The notes below the pieces were generated by a model. It was not told the DNA's origin and did no database searches. It saw only the letters and a list, made by a program, of their open reading frames with translations. From Sistotremastrum niveocremeum HHB9708 (Eukaryota; Basidiomycota; Agaricomycetes; Sistotremastrales; Sistotremastraceae), in the NCBI GenBank assembly GCA_001630475.1, contig KV419437.1, forward strand, positions 62,001 to 126,000: a stretch of 64,000 bases of DNA. The letters run 5' to 3'. How positions within the stretch are numbered: the stretch's first letter is position 1; each line of letters begins with the position of its first letter. A program made the translations under genes and the position numbers. Below, in pieces: positions 34,667 through 48,666 of this stretch.

Positions 34667-36844
34667 CTATGCTCCATCTAGCTTGAATGCAGCTACTTTC
34701 TCGACAAAGTGCTTCCAATGCTTCTCCCACAAGGCTATAGCTTGAGCCTTCTGGGTTTCTTCTAACGTAGAATACTGAAAGGTGTCGATTAGTATGTTGC
34801 AAGTGAGACAAGGATGATCCTACGGTGAAGCTGCGTCTGGCAATATCCGCCAGTGTCATCAAGCCTGAGACTTCGCTTGATATAAGGACTTGGAAAAAAT
34901 CATATGATAATCCAAAATTCCCAAATATCGAGGGATCGTCGTTGTTCAAGGTGACAGGAACGCCGTGATTCAATAAGATAGGCAAGGGATGCATCGGCAT
35001 AGAAGATGTAAGGCGCTATCGTTGATATGAGTGCATGGCAATTATCGCAGAGGGAGTAGTTTACCAATATCTCGTTGCTAATCGGGCATACTTCCAGACA
35101 AATACTCTGTTCTCGACAAATTTTCATCAAATGAGGATGCTTCACCAAAGAATAACTAGCATGCATTCCCATCAGCGATACACGAGTAGTGATATGCCGT
35201 GCTTACCCATGTCCAATGCGCTTGGTTCCGAGCAGAAGTGCATCGTATAAGTTGTTATCGACGGAATCCCCATCACCTAAAGTCTCTCCGGCATGAAAGA
35301 TAAACGGGATATCAAGATTCAATTCTTTCGTTTTCTGCTGGAATTCGAGTAGAGGCTCGATGTAGTCGAGCAGAGGTTTGAGAACGTTCTCGTCCCCAAC
35401 GAGGTCAAAACCTAGAGGTACGCTTTCAGGATCAACGAGGGCGTGTCCTGAACTCGGAACGCACCAGCAATCAAATGAGGAAATTCCTGTTTCAGGGCAA
35501 TACAGTCATCGAGAGCCTCTCTTAGTTCTTCGTTCGAAATGAAGCGCAAGGTGGTGTAGATAAGCTATAGCAGAGAAATTCAGCAAGGAATGTGATGCAT
35601 TATAACTGGCGTACTCGTGCACCAAAGAATTGGTCTTCGCGGCCCTCGGCCTTGAGTTCCTCTTTAACGCCAGCCACTACGCTCTCAAAGATAATGAGCC
35701 AGTCTCGATGAGCCAAGGTCAATTCCCCATTTTTGTCGACCATCAATCTGTCCAGGCTGTCAGAATCTCTGTTTATCTCCACCAGGAATAGACATGCTTA
35801 TCCAAGAAAGTGACTCTCAGTTCAGCATATGATATACCATCATTGATCGCCGTCAAAAGTGACTCGCGAAGATATCCCGCGTAAACAGTTTCGCAATGTA
35901 TGAGCCCCTAGAATATGAGTATTTAGGAGCAGCCTCTTTGCTGAGTTAGAGGCGATCGCACATAAGCAGCTTGAAAACAACTTTGGAACTTTTGCCATAT
36001 CTGATGTTGAAGAGTCAGTAACGCAATAAAATCAGAATCGGCAATATCTAACCTTCTCTACTGTATTGTGGGTGACATATGCTTCAGTTGGATTGATCGT
36101 AATCGATCGGATGACCCATTCATCGAACCCTTTCTCTCCTCCTAATTTTTGAGGGAAGGAAGACCGGGCATCCTGAAGTCTGATCCAGGTGTCGGGGACA
36201 TAGGAATCTCCGAATATGGTCCCGGATACAAATTGATGCTTTGGCAAAGCCAAGAACTGCGGGATTACAGTCGTGTAGTTGTCTAATGTCAATTTCGTAG
36301 GGATACGGATGTGTAGGGCTGGTTCCTTTTCCGCAAGTCTTAGGAGTGTCCTAACGTCCACTGTAGCGTCGATATGCGCGTGGAGAAGAGCTCCCTTGGG
36401 CATCTACAAGGTACACAATCAGCTACCAGAGCTATCCCGCATTTTTTTTTTCAATCTCACCGTTTTGAGTAGTTGAAAGATCTCTGACTTCTCAATGAGG
36501 CCTCGAGCTAGCAGATCCTTTATCAAAATTTATGGCCCAGGAAAATGTCAAGCGTAATACCTGTCAAGAATTCCATGCCAGGGAAGACATGAGGGATAGC
36601 GTCGTGCTCAGCCTTCCACACATTATCGATCTCCTTCTTCCTCAAAGCCCGAATATTCTGCTCTGCCAATTCTTCCAATCCAGCTAACGCAGCTAGTAAG
36701 TCATGCTGAACAACAAGTTCTAAAGCTGGAAAACAGACACATATGCGCTATGGCTGCCCCATCGCTTCGTAAACCACGATCCTCTGCAATGAGTTCCCGC
36801 CGAGCTTTAAGATAGGCATCCAGGGATTCAGATTGTGCAGACAT
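34667..36844 (-). CDS. ADGF/CECR1-type adenosine deaminase
   Basis: Deaminates adenosine (and possibly deoxyadenosine) to inosine. The metal and catalytic motifs of the family appear: MPKGALLHAHIDATVD (HxH), FIFHAGETLGDGDSVDNNLY (His and catalytic Glu), TKRIGHGYSL (GHG), ICLEVCPISNEIL, and LNNDDPSIFG (the DDP metal motif). N terminus MSAQSESLDAYLKARRELIA with no signal peptide, unlike secreted animal ADGFs, so the enzyme is probably cytosolic. The N-terminal ADGF extension (LARGLIEKSEIFQLLKT) is present. Around ten short introns. It follows the MFS transporter gene on the same strand, 379 bp downstream, which suggests nitrogen or purine salvage. Substrate range is inferred. Confidence 0.9.
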
Positions 36845-37223
36845 TGTTGATGCAAGATGACCGTTTAAGAGCAAGTTCGGTCAGGAATTTAAACGTTTGT
36901 GCGCCGGGCAGGCGTCACATGGAAGCAGATTTGATTCATGACTCCCCCGTGTATAGTGGGTAGCACGGCATCTGGTGTATGCCACCGCGCTCGGGATGAG
37001 GGTCCATCAAGGGTATGTCATAGATGCATCGATTAGGCTCAGCAAAGTAGTTCAGAAAGGACACCCAGATCTTGAGATTAGAAAGCTTGCGGCTGTAGTA
37101 CGCGCGTCATAAACAAGCTCGGCAAGACATCTACAAGAAATTCGTATATAGCATACACATTCATGATACCTCATTACAACACCATCAAAAAACCCGACAC
37201 ATGACGAAAGCGAGATCAATGCA
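36845..37223. promoter_or_regulatory. Intergenic gap: promoter of the adenosine deaminase gene and 3' end of the transporter gene
   Basis: 379 bp, with no open frame of note. A GTGTATAGTGGG stretch (about 36949-36960) could hold a weak TATA-like element. Nothing else recognised. Confidence 0.3.
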
Positions 37224-39674
37224 CTACAGCACGTATCTGAACTCGCGATTTTGTCTGTCGGTAAGATCCAGGAAAGCCTACAAGCGGCGTTAGCGCATCC
37301 CAAAAATAAGCGGGTTTGAACACTTACCCGGTCTACTTTGATCTCAACGGTAGTTCCATCATCCAACTTCTGCTCAACGTAAGTTTCATCATAGGAGTCG
37401 TCTCGGGACTCTGTGTCTCGTCGTGTGTTCTCATTCTTCAATAATCGCCGGATAGCGAGAAGAATGAATGGGCAGATGAGGTAACAGACGCTGATAATGA
37501 TCCAAGGAACTCGGTTCCTATCGACAGATTTAGCACGGATCTCAACTCAAAGAGTCGGGGAGGCATCGTACCTAGGCTTAAATTGCTGCTGCCAGATCTG
37601 GGGTCCGATGATATTCCCCGTACAATATGCACACAACATAATCGCGTTCGTGGTAATCCTCTTAGTATGCCCAGCAGTCACAGCATTGATCCATCCCAAC
37701 GATAGCACGAAACCAGTCGTTCCAACCCCTGTGGTCCAGTACGAGAACAATAGACCAATTCTGTTTGAGAAGGGAAGTGTGTTGACAAGAATTGACCCAA
37801 TGATGTTAGGGATGAAATAAACTGCGCCGACGATAGCACGGCTGTTTGGAAAGCGTTCTACTAGCTTAACTCCAGTGAAGATTGTGATGACTGATTATGG
37901 ATGTGATTAGCGTTTGACATATCAAGGCGTATCGCAACGACCTACTTTCGATACTTCCATCAACGATACCGAGTAAGGTTGTCTGCAGGGTTGAGAAACC
38001 GAATGACGACACGATGATAGAGCGCTGGTTCGTTAACGAATTCGGGATGTTGCTAGAAAAATCATTGATATACACCAGATCATCCATAAAGTTCACACGC
38101 ACTCAAGACAAGAGCTGTAGCAATAATCAGATAGAGAAATCGGCGAGGAAGGGAAAACGTACAATAATGCAAATAACCAAGTCTTGGGATCAAGGACAGC
38201 CTCCCAGACCTGTTCGACTTTGAAGTGTTTATTCTCAGTGCCACTCTGGTTGACTCGGATTCTCTGGATAGCGATCACACGCTCCTCCGGGGTCAGGAAC
38301 CATGCGGTGGTGGGAGAGTCAGGGAAGAAAAACGCATAAAGGAGAGCAGTGATGAAAGTGATAGCACCAGTTAACACCATTAGCCTGCCAAATTCCATCA
38401 GTTACCCGGGGTTGGCTCAAAGCCAAAAATGACGACTCGTACCATTGCCAGGGTTCGAACTTCCCACTATGAATATGAAGCACGCCGAAGCTCAAGAAGC
38501 CCGAAATAATTTGAGCCGTTCCATTCATGAGGACTGCGGAAGCGGAAACAGATTGGAGACAAGGAAGAACGTCAGGAACTCCACACCGCGAATCAGGAAA
38601 TCAGGATGACACGCACACCAATATCCAACTCGGACACTTTGCTCCTTGTGGGTGTAGAACATACTTGTGACGATGAGGAATCCCGCAGTAATGGAGCCTT
38701 CGCACATCCCCAATACGAAACGGACTGAATTATGGCGTAAGTGCTTGAAGGAGCAAAGTGGCGATTGTGAGTACCAGCGAAGAGACCCCCGAAGTTTGTG
38801 CAGGCAGCATGAGCGGCGAGAACGATCGACCATATGAAAATGTTCAAGCTAAAGCATATGTTATTAGCGACATAAGGTAGGATACAGGACGCAATTTCCC
38901 ATACCTCATCCATTTGCCCACTCGGAACCGCTGCAACGCGAGATTTTGGCTAGTTGACGGTGAGATTTACATAGGACGATTGCGGAATGGGCGTACGGGT
39001 ATTCAAAGATAAGGTAGGAGATGTAGAAGACCGTTCCCAGCCAGTTGCTGTGCTAGAATAAATTCCACTATCGGCAAAAAAAGCGTTGATTCATACTATC
39101 TGGATTCACAAGTTAGTTATAGTAACCTGAAAGCGTATCATAAACACCACTCACTGGTTTGCATTGAGATGAGTTGCTTCACGAATGCCGAGAATTGCCG
39201 ATGAGCCTAGCGTTGTCTGGGAGAATGGGCTCGATCAGAACGATATGGTACGCGAGACCGCCGTGGAATGCACCTTGTCCATGAATTGGACCCTAAGTGT
39301 TTCAGAACGCCGGGTCAAGAGCGAGGTCATAGCGAGCAGGTCGTGTGAGGCTCACCAGTACAAAACTATGCAAAACGTTAGGAGCTGCTATAGCGCGAAG
39401 ATACAGCTGTCAACTTACTGCACATGAGAGGCAAAATATGTCTGTCAATCTTCTTGCGAACTCGGTTCGCCTCTGCTGGGTCCAGAGGTGTTTTGGAGCT
39501 CATAGCGAGCTGAGCAGCCTCGTCAATGTCATAGGTATGGACCTGGACTGCGGGGTGGCCATGGCGGGACTCGTCGATCTTCTCGTCAGCCTTGTCGGAC
39601 ATGTCGAACGTTTGGAGAGGGACGTAGTGCTCTGAGAGACGGGGGGCCAGACTAAGTCTGGGGAACCATTTCAT
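37224..39674 (-). CDS. MFS transporter of the allantoate permease (DAL5/anion:cation symporter) family
   Basis: Plasma-membrane importer, likely for allantoate, ureidosuccinate, nicotinate or similar organic acids. Seen: cytosolic N terminus MSDKADEKIDESRHG, DPAEANRVRKKIDRHILPLMC, LNIFIWSIVLAAHAACTNFG, VRFVLGMCEGSITAGFLIVTSMFYTHKEQSVRVGYW (TM4-5 signature), FEPWQW, LMVLTGAITFITALLYAFFFPDSPTTAWFLTPEER, IVDGSIEIVTIFTG, NIIGSILVNTLPF, FVLSLGWINAVTAGHTKR, ITTNAIMLCAYCTGNIIGPQIW, WIIISVCYLICPFILLAIRRLLK. C terminus VDRAFLDLTDRQNREFRYVL, the family end motif. About 12 helices over many short exons. The start may be ATG 39674 or ATG 39602 (MSDKADEK). Four HGATAR sites lie upstream. Confidence 0.9.
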
Positions 39675-39694
39675 ATATGGGGAGAAGGGGAACG

Positions 39695-39871
39695 GAGGCT
39701 TATCGCGTGTCCCGCCAGTTGCGCAATCGTCGATGGAAGAAGTTGTGAGAGAGCTTCCTTTTTACCCACCCGCTCGCTTTTGGTGGAGTATTGGAGATAA
39801 CTGATAACGATCGTCCGTTAATGTCTTGGCTTTCCGGGCAACAATGCAGACTTACAACACCTTGTGATAAC
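39695..39871. promoter_or_regulatory. Cluster of four GATA-type sites upstream of the allantoate-permease-like gene
   Basis: CTTATC (GATAAG on the minus strand) at 39699-39704, and GATAA at 39796-39800, 39803-39807 and 39866-39870 on the plus strand. All fit HGATAR, the core bound by AreA/Gln3-type nitrogen regulators. About one would be expected by chance in 350 bp. Confidence 0.4.
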
Positions 39872-41465
39872 GTCTTGTACAGCAATAACATACACTTGAT
39901 TTTTGTGCAGACAGTCGGGCAAGCGATCTGAAACGATCTGAGGTCAGGGGCAACCGAGCCCAACCCTGAATAGGTAACATCCTATCCGCCGATCTTTTTT
40001 TCTGTTTTGTTACCTTGATGTTGAGTAATGGTCACTGCACGGTTGATCACATTGACAGTTAATGTAAGCGAATCCATCCCCTCCTCTAGCTTAGAGGGGG
40101 TTTTGTTGGACGATGATCGTGGACGTGCCTTGCAAATCGCCTTTTATGGGGATGGATACCCACGCTCACTCTTCTTTTCTCTTCTTTTGGGAGTGCTTTC
40201 GCACGTCGAAGTCCGGTCGAACCGATAATTGCCCATCAGCCCGTCAGCTCCGCTGCATAATTCATCCGCTAAAATTTTCGATCTGCGTCCTGGCGTCCTG
40301 TGTCGTCCTTGCCTGCTTTCGAACACATGGCCTTTATCCAAGGGCCCAATGAGTATCCCTTCTGGTCTCCGCAATGACTGATAGCAGCTCTGGGCTTGCC
40401 ACATTGACGATTCGCTTCCTGACTGGCGGGCTTTGAGCCGGCTTTGAGACTAGAGATGCTTTCATCTTGATCCCACTTTCGCGGGTTAAGTTTAATTGGC
40501 AGGGCATGCATGTCCTGAGGACTCAGTCTTTCATAGCGCTAGCTGCTCAATCCTTGCAGTGTTTTGCCGTGGTCGCGTCGTGACTAGGATCGTCGAGGAT
40601 GTGTTCCGAAGTCTACCTCTATGATTCTTTGTCGCTGTGTTCTCAATCATGGTACCTCCCACTTCGAGATTCAGGCTCCATGGTGTCTTTCTCTCGGTTG
40701 TATCAAACTTGATGCTCAGGGTAACAAGTTCCTCAGCAAAAAAAGTCTTGAACCGGTGAACCTGGCGTAGCTGACCGTTTATTGTTATGCCTTACAATGA
40801 CTAGTCTGTCCTTACCGGCACCCGGCACTGGTCTGACACTCTGCGCCGCGCAAGTTGTCGTCGTTCGAGGGGTCTTGTACGATGAAGGCTTGATGAATTA
40901 TCTCCCCCCGGCCTGGAATACCCCCATTTCCCCTGTCTGGTGTTCCTCAAACCATACGGTACATACAACGCCAAAAGCTCTGCGGCTTATGCCCGTCGAG
41001 ATCATTTTGAGATATGGCTGTTTGATGTGAGCCCGGATGCTGTTGTAAACATGTAGTGCAGGCGGTCGTCTATCAATGTGATAATGTTGTCATCGATTAG
41101 GAGCTCTCAAGCGTTCTCGAGCGCGATGAAAATACCAAAATACGCGTTTCGCTGACAGGGTGAGGACGCAGAGGAGGGGACTTAGGCGCGCAAGCACCGC
41201 TACCATTAGTAGCCTAGAACGTCGCGCTTAGAGCAAAAGATGGGCCAAAAGTCGAACAAGACGCGTGGCAGCATCGCTGAATGAGGCTGTTCGACAATCG
41301 TCAATTGTACACATTATTGAGCCATCTTCAGCGCTCTCACATACACGTACGTTGAGCGTAGCTTTGAAGTTTGATCGGCCTCGAATATTCTGCGCCTTTT
41401 CCAGGAATTTTTGACGGTGCTCGGAGGTTGCCGAATAAACTTGCTCGCCGGCACTGGCAAGCGCG
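39872..41465. other. 1.6-kb gene-free region upstream of CLP1
   Basis: Contains only short chance frames (the largest is about 80-90 codons). It probably holds the outer promoter of the transporter gene and the CLP1 promoter. I see no repeat, tRNA or element remnant. Confidence 0.4.
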
Positions 41466-43409
41466 ATGTCAGAGGAAGGGTCAACAGAGTCGCAGTCCAA
41501 GACATGGAACCTGGCTCCCAATACAGAATATAGATTCGAACTCGACCCCGGAACATCGCTCGCGATCAAGGTCATTTCATCTCTGCACATGCCTTGGACA
41601 CGCTTCAACTACCTTCACAGCTTGCAAGCGGAACAGCTGAAGTGTTTGGCTCAGAACTAGCTGAAGGCAAAATATATACCTTTGCATCTGAATGCAAGGC
41701 CGCTATTTTTACCTGGAACGGATGCACCATCGAGATGAGTGCTCGCCATCTTGAAACTACACGCTGGAGACCAACTCTGCTCTCAAGTCATAGGCTCTCC
41801 CTCTACTGAATATGTCTCGGATGAGACCCCAATGTTTGCTTTTGCCAATCTGGCTCTCATCTTCGAGCAGATGCGCATCCAAGCCTGGCTTGAACAACAA
41901 GACCCTAAACCTGACCTTCCTCCAAGTGGCATCGAAAACCTCCCACCAGGACCTCCACGGGTACTCGTCCTAGGTCCAGAAAATTACGGCAAGACAACCG
42001 CATGCAAGATTCTGACCAACTACGCCGTACGGACCGAAGCAGGATGGAACCCCATGCTGGTCAATTTGGACACCAGTGAAGTGCGTTTCAATTCTCATCA
42101 CATCATCGCCCTACCATTTCCCCACTTGATGTCTTACTCGATCCGAAATGAATATAATCCATTTTTACAATCTCGTGCTTGCATCAGGGTGGTTGGACTG
42201 TTCCTGGTACTATCTCAGCATGCCCCGTCGACACACCGATTCCTACGTATTCGCCGGCGAATCCATTGGGATCATCGGCCACTTCTGCTCCGACTGCCTT
42301 GAGTTCCTCTGCCCTGCTGCCACTGGTCTATTGGTATGGCCATCCAGATCCTCGGAAGAAAGTCGTCTTGATGGAACGACTAATACGCAATTTGGGCGAG
42401 AGCATCGACCAACGCTTCGAGAGCGATCCGAAATGTAGCTCCCCTATCAGTTACTAATCCGAATAAGGCCATTGAACATCATCGTCTCATCTAGGCCGTG
42501 CTTCAGGTCTTTTCATCGATACGTCCTCTGGGTTCTCGCTGTCGTCAGCTGGTGAGAAGCATCGGTTGGTGAAAGCATGCATCGACGCATTTCACGGTAA
42601 TGTCCCTCTAACCCACTTTCACGTTTCATTTTACTAATGTTGCTTCATAGTCAATGTCATCGTCGTAATTGGCCACGAGAAGCTCAACATGGAAATGCAA
42701 AAGCTACCCGCCGTCGAACAATCGAACATCCTCGTTCTCAAAATCCCCAAATCAGGCGGTGTAAGTCCTCCAACATCTCCAGAGCCTTACCTCACCAATA
42801 TCGACAGGTCGTCGAAATCGATCAAGCCTATCGAGATAGAATTATAGACTACCAGCTTCGATTTTACTTCTACGGCTCGAACCTCGTTCTTCCCCCTACG
42901 GTTTCCGCGTCGAGTCTAGGAGGCGAGGCACTCGTTGACCTGAGTCTTGCACCGCATTCTCTAGTAATATCATTCGACGATATAACGATATATCGGATTG
43001 GAGAAGGTTAGCTCCTTTCATTTTACGCCGTCCTACCCAATTCAAATTGGTCTCCAGAAACGATGGCACCATCATCTGCACTTCCTATCGGTTCTCAACG
43101 CACTATAACTGAAACACAACCGACGTTGATTGATCCCGGTCAGCCTGGTTCAGGACTTTTGAATGCTGTCCTCGCATTATTAGCTTTCCCTGCCGAAGGA
43201 GCCGAACACTATGACGAAGAAGTTCTGGATCGCGATGTTTCAGGCTTCATAGTAATGTAAGTGGTTTCTGTCCCGAAACAGTCCGTGATTAACGTCCATG
43301 CAGAACTGAATTGGACATTCCAAACCGGAAATTGACTATACTGGCACCCAGCCCAGGTACGCTGACAGCACGGACTGCTTTGGTTGGGTCCTTCGAATGG
43401 CGAGAATAG
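41466..43409 (+). CDS. CLP1: CLP1, polynucleotide 5'-hydroxyl-kinase-related cleavage/polyadenylation factor
   Basis: Component of the cleavage factor IA (yeast) or CFIIm and tRNA endonuclease (human) complex in the nucleus. N-terminal beta domain: TWNLAPNTEYRFELDPGTSL, AIKLASGTAEVFGSELAEGK, ASECKAAIFTWNGCTIEM. Central P-loop ATPase: RVLVLGPENYGKTTACKILT (Walker A), GWNPMLVNLDTSEGGWTVPG, PLVYWYGHPDP, CRASGLFIDTSSGFS, HVNVIVVIGHEKLNMEM. C-terminal domain: YRDRIIDYQLRFYFYG, HSLVISFDDITIYRIGEE, RKLTILAPSPGTLTARTALVGSFEWRE. The P-loop reads GKTT where most Clp1 proteins have GKST or GKTS, a conservative change. Seven or eight short introns. Convergent with ATP2. Confidence 0.95.
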
Positions 43410-43587
43410 CTTTCAGCGATAATCGATAATTACTCAATTCGTGTACGATTCCATTTGGTTAGGTGAAGATATAAAACATGAATTGTTTATTATTTTTGCG
43501 AAAACGTGGGGTCAATCATAAACTCGCAGTAACAGGTTTATTTTTGCGACGCCTAGTCCGCGTTCTAAGACGGTTCCGATTTTAGAT

Positions 43588-45523
<1,936 letters not shown>

Positions 45524-45849
45524 CGTCGTCGTCGTGGTCGATGCAAGAAATTGGGTTCAAGCGTGTCACAGCTATGTCACGACCCCTTAGCACGAACGTG
45601 ACCGATAGCACCCGGATGGGCTGTCTGCCCCATTCTCTGCTCAAAAATGTCTATATCTTCTCCTTAATGTCTGAAATGTCGTTGATAGCAATGTGAATGT
45701 TTTTAAGCATTTTTTCGAAAGAGTTGAGTTCGCGGAATATAATGTCGTATATAAACCACTATGACGCAGGCGGACGCACGCGGCGAAAGTGGACCAAAAT
45801 ACATCATCGAGTGTTCGTTCTGCTCTCGTCGTTCACCAGCGCGACTCCG
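45524..45849. promoter_or_regulatory. Shared promoter region between ATP2 and the external NADH dehydrogenase
   Basis: 326 bp between two divergent respiratory gene starts. An ATTGG (CCAAT on the minus strand) at 45550-45554 could be a Hap-complex site, although it lies close to the ATP2 ATG. Co-regulation is inference. Confidence 0.4.
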
Positions 45850-48484
45850 ATGCTTCGTCGACGTCCACCATGTCGACTCATACGAACATCACCTTGGGCA
45901 CCGTCATCGGCCGCAAAGTCTACCCTCAGACCAGGCATTGGATTCCAGCAACTTCGTCTTGAGTCAACGTCTGGCAAGATCGTCCGTCGCTCTATCACCG
46001 CAGCGAAATATGGCGGCTTCATATGTCTGTCTGCTGCCATGGGTGTTCTAGTGATTGGAAGCGGGATCTTTCTGCATGATTGGTTTACCTACACTGACCG
46101 CCACATTGATCGGGTCCCGGTCTCGCCTCTGGCGTTGCATCCCGAGAATGGTGGTCCCAAAAAACTACCGATTGCCAGAGTACTCGTTGACGATGAGGAA
46201 ACTGAAGAGAACAAGAAGCTTGCACAGAAGCCTCGACTCGTGATAGTCGGAGGCGGTTGGGGGGTATGTGTTCCTGGTACTTCTCAATCACATTCACGCG
46301 AACGAGACCTTAGGCTGTTGGACTCATTCAAACGCTGCATTCGAACGACTATCATGTCACCGTCGTCAGCCCCGAGACATTTACGACATTTACGCCTCTG
46401 TTGCCCTGTACGTTCATTGAGCCATGGAGGTGCCGAGTCTGACCGTTCACGACTATGACAGCGGCCGCTGTTGGAACTGTACAAGTCCGCTCACTAATGG
46501 AATCATTGCGCAAAGTCATCGCTCGTGTTCATGGTCACCTCATTACTGGCAAGGCTGTTGACTTGGTCATGAGTGAACGACTCCTCGAAGTCGAAACTTT
46601 CGAGGGCAATGCGCCGCCGAAACGAATTTATGTACCGTAAGTCGCACCCTCCAGAAAAATCACAGTGTTCATTCTGCTTTAGTTATGACAAGCTCATCAT
46701 AGCATGTGGCTCTGTATCGAGCACGCACGGCGTCCCTGGTCTTGAACATTGCTTCCAGCTGAAAACCATTTCAGACGCTCAAGCCATCCGGCGACGCGTC
46801 GTAGGTGAGCTCCCATTCATCTTCGGCTCTCTCAAATTGCAAATAATATTATCCCAAAGACAACTTTGAAACTGCCAGCTTGCCCACAACATCGCCTGAG
46901 GACAGGAAGCGGCTGCTGAGCTTCGTTGTTTGTGGTGGAGGTCCTACGGGTGTAGAAACGGCCGCTGTGAGAACCTTGACTGATTTGTGTTTGCTGTAAC
47001 CTCACGTTGGGTAGGAAATTTACGATTTATGTCAAGAGGATATCATCAGTTATGTAAGTCCGAATCTCGAACACAGGTGCTTAGGCAGTAATTGACTCAA
47101 CGGATCAGTATCCTAAATTATGCCGCGAAGAAGTGTCCATTCATGTGGTCCAGTCTAGAGAGCACATCCTTAATACTGTGAGTTTTATCGCAATGACTGA
47201 CCCTTTCACGAGCTCACTTTATCTTTACAGTACGCTCAAGCAATCTCAAAGTATGCTGAGGTGGGTTCTGGATTGCAATTCAAGGATTCGTATCTTACTT
47301 TATGTCAAGGCCAAATTTCAAAGAGATGGTGTCGACCTGATCGTGAATGCACGGTATATCGTCATCTATTAGCATACAGGTCTCGTACTCAACGATTCGT
47401 ACCTATAGCGTCAAAGCCGTCGAACCAGACAGCGTGATTTACACTGTCAAAGATGAAAATGGCAACTATATCGAGAAAACGATCCCTTCCAATTTCGTTC
47501 TCTGGTCAACAGGAATCGCCATGAACCCCTTTACAAGTCGTGTATCAGATCTTTTACCAAATCAAGTACACAAGAAAGCCATTGAAGTCGATGCTCACCT
47601 ACGAGTGAAGGGTGCTCCTTTGGGAACGGTTTACGCTATTGGTGATTGCAGCACTGTGAGTGTAGGACTATCTTTACCAGGCATTCTAATGACTGTTGGT
47701 TAGATTGAGACCTCAATCGTCAGCTACTTGTTGGAGTTGGTCGACGAGGCAGATACCAATCACGACGGCAAGATTGACCTTGATGAATGGTCGCACATGG
47801 GTTTGTGGTGTTATCTCGTCTGTTTGTAAATATGCTTACGTGATAATGTAGTCAAAAGCATCAAGAAGAAGTTCCCCTTGGCAGATAAACATTTCGAGAA
47901 GATGCGGGATCTCTTCGATGCATACGATAAGGACAAAGACCAAAGCCTTACTCTGAACGAGTTGGCTGAGATGATGCAGCAACTGAGTAGCCAGATGACT
48001 GCTTTGCCCGCGGTACGTTCGTTCATGCTGTGGAATACTACTTGACTTACCGGGACGTAGACCGCTCAAGTGGCGTCGCAACAAGGAAAATATCTGGGAA
48101 AGAAGCTCTCAAAGCTGGCTCGTGCAAGAGATGTACTCATCAAGAACGAGATCCCCGAAACGGATGAGGCAGTGGCTGAGCCTTTCAGATATTTCCACAT
48201 GGGCAGTCTTGCGTATATCGGTAATGCGGCGGTGTTCGATCTTGGAAACATCTCGTTTATGGGCGGGCTGGTGAGTGATTTAATTGTCCCTGGTCTCTGG
48301 CCTAATCTCGGAGCAGATGGCCATGTATGCCTGGAGAAGTGTCTATTGGAGTGAACAGGTGTCATCGAGAACGAGAGCACTGCTGATGTTTGATTGGATA
48401 ATCAGGTGCGTGATTGACTTGTTCTCTAGACGTACGCTAATATGGAACAGAGGGATCTGGGGAAGGGACCTCTCTCGTATATAG
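45850..48484 (+). CDS. NDE1: External alternative NADH dehydrogenase with EF-hands (NDE type)
   Basis: Rotenone-insensitive type II NADH:ubiquinone oxidoreductase, facing the intermembrane space, that oxidises cytosolic NADH without pumping protons. Basic presequence (MLRRRPPCRLIRTSPW), then a membrane anchor (YGGFICLSAAMGVLVIGSGIFL). FAD site RLVIVGGGWGAVGLIQTLHS; TFTPLLPSAAVGTVQVRSLM; VPYDKLIIACGSVSSTHGVPG; NADH site LSFVVCGGGPTGVETAAEIYD; LGTVYAIGDCSTIETSIVSYL. Two canonical EF-hand loops are inserted: DTNHDGKIDLDEW and DKDKDQSLTLNEL, so calcium regulation is likely, as in Neurospora NDE1. C terminus FRYFHMGSLAYIGNAAVFDL, GLMAMYAWRSVYWSEQVSSR. The start is the last in-frame ATG before the basic presequence; an upstream in-frame ATG exists. 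About ten introns. Stop is 100 bp from the tRNA gene. Confidence 0.93.
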
Positions 48485-48583
48485 ACTTGCAGCTGTACGG
48501 ACTCCATAGAAATTGTAATATAATCCTTCGGAAAGATGATGTTCAGTTCTGCTTATGTATGCTTCTGTGGCTCGGCTTACATC

Positions 48584-48666
48584 GGCGAAGTGTCAGAGTG
48601 GTCTAATGAGATAGATTAGAAATCTATTCCTCTTTGAGGGCACAGGTTCGAATCCTGTCTTCGTCG
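48584..48666 (+). tRNA. tRNA-Ser(AGA): tRNA-Ser (AGA anticodon)
   Basis: Folds as a class II tRNA of 83 nt. The acceptor stem GGCGAAG pairs with CTTCGTC (one G-T pair), with discriminator base G. The anticodon arm is AGATT-AGA-AATCT, the variable arm is long (about TCCTCTTTGAGGG), and the T arm CACAGGTTCGAATCCTGT holds the B box GGTTCGAATCC. The D arm TGTCAGAGTGGTCTAATGAGA holds the A box. No intron. A run of T (TTTCCTTTTGTTTTTT) just downstream can stop Pol III. It reads serine codons UCU and, through inosine, UCC and UCA. Confidence 0.92.

Noticed and set aside
40782-41030. 82-codon plus-strand frame upstream of CLP1
   Set aside because: No recognisable similarity or neighbours that extend it; chance frame.
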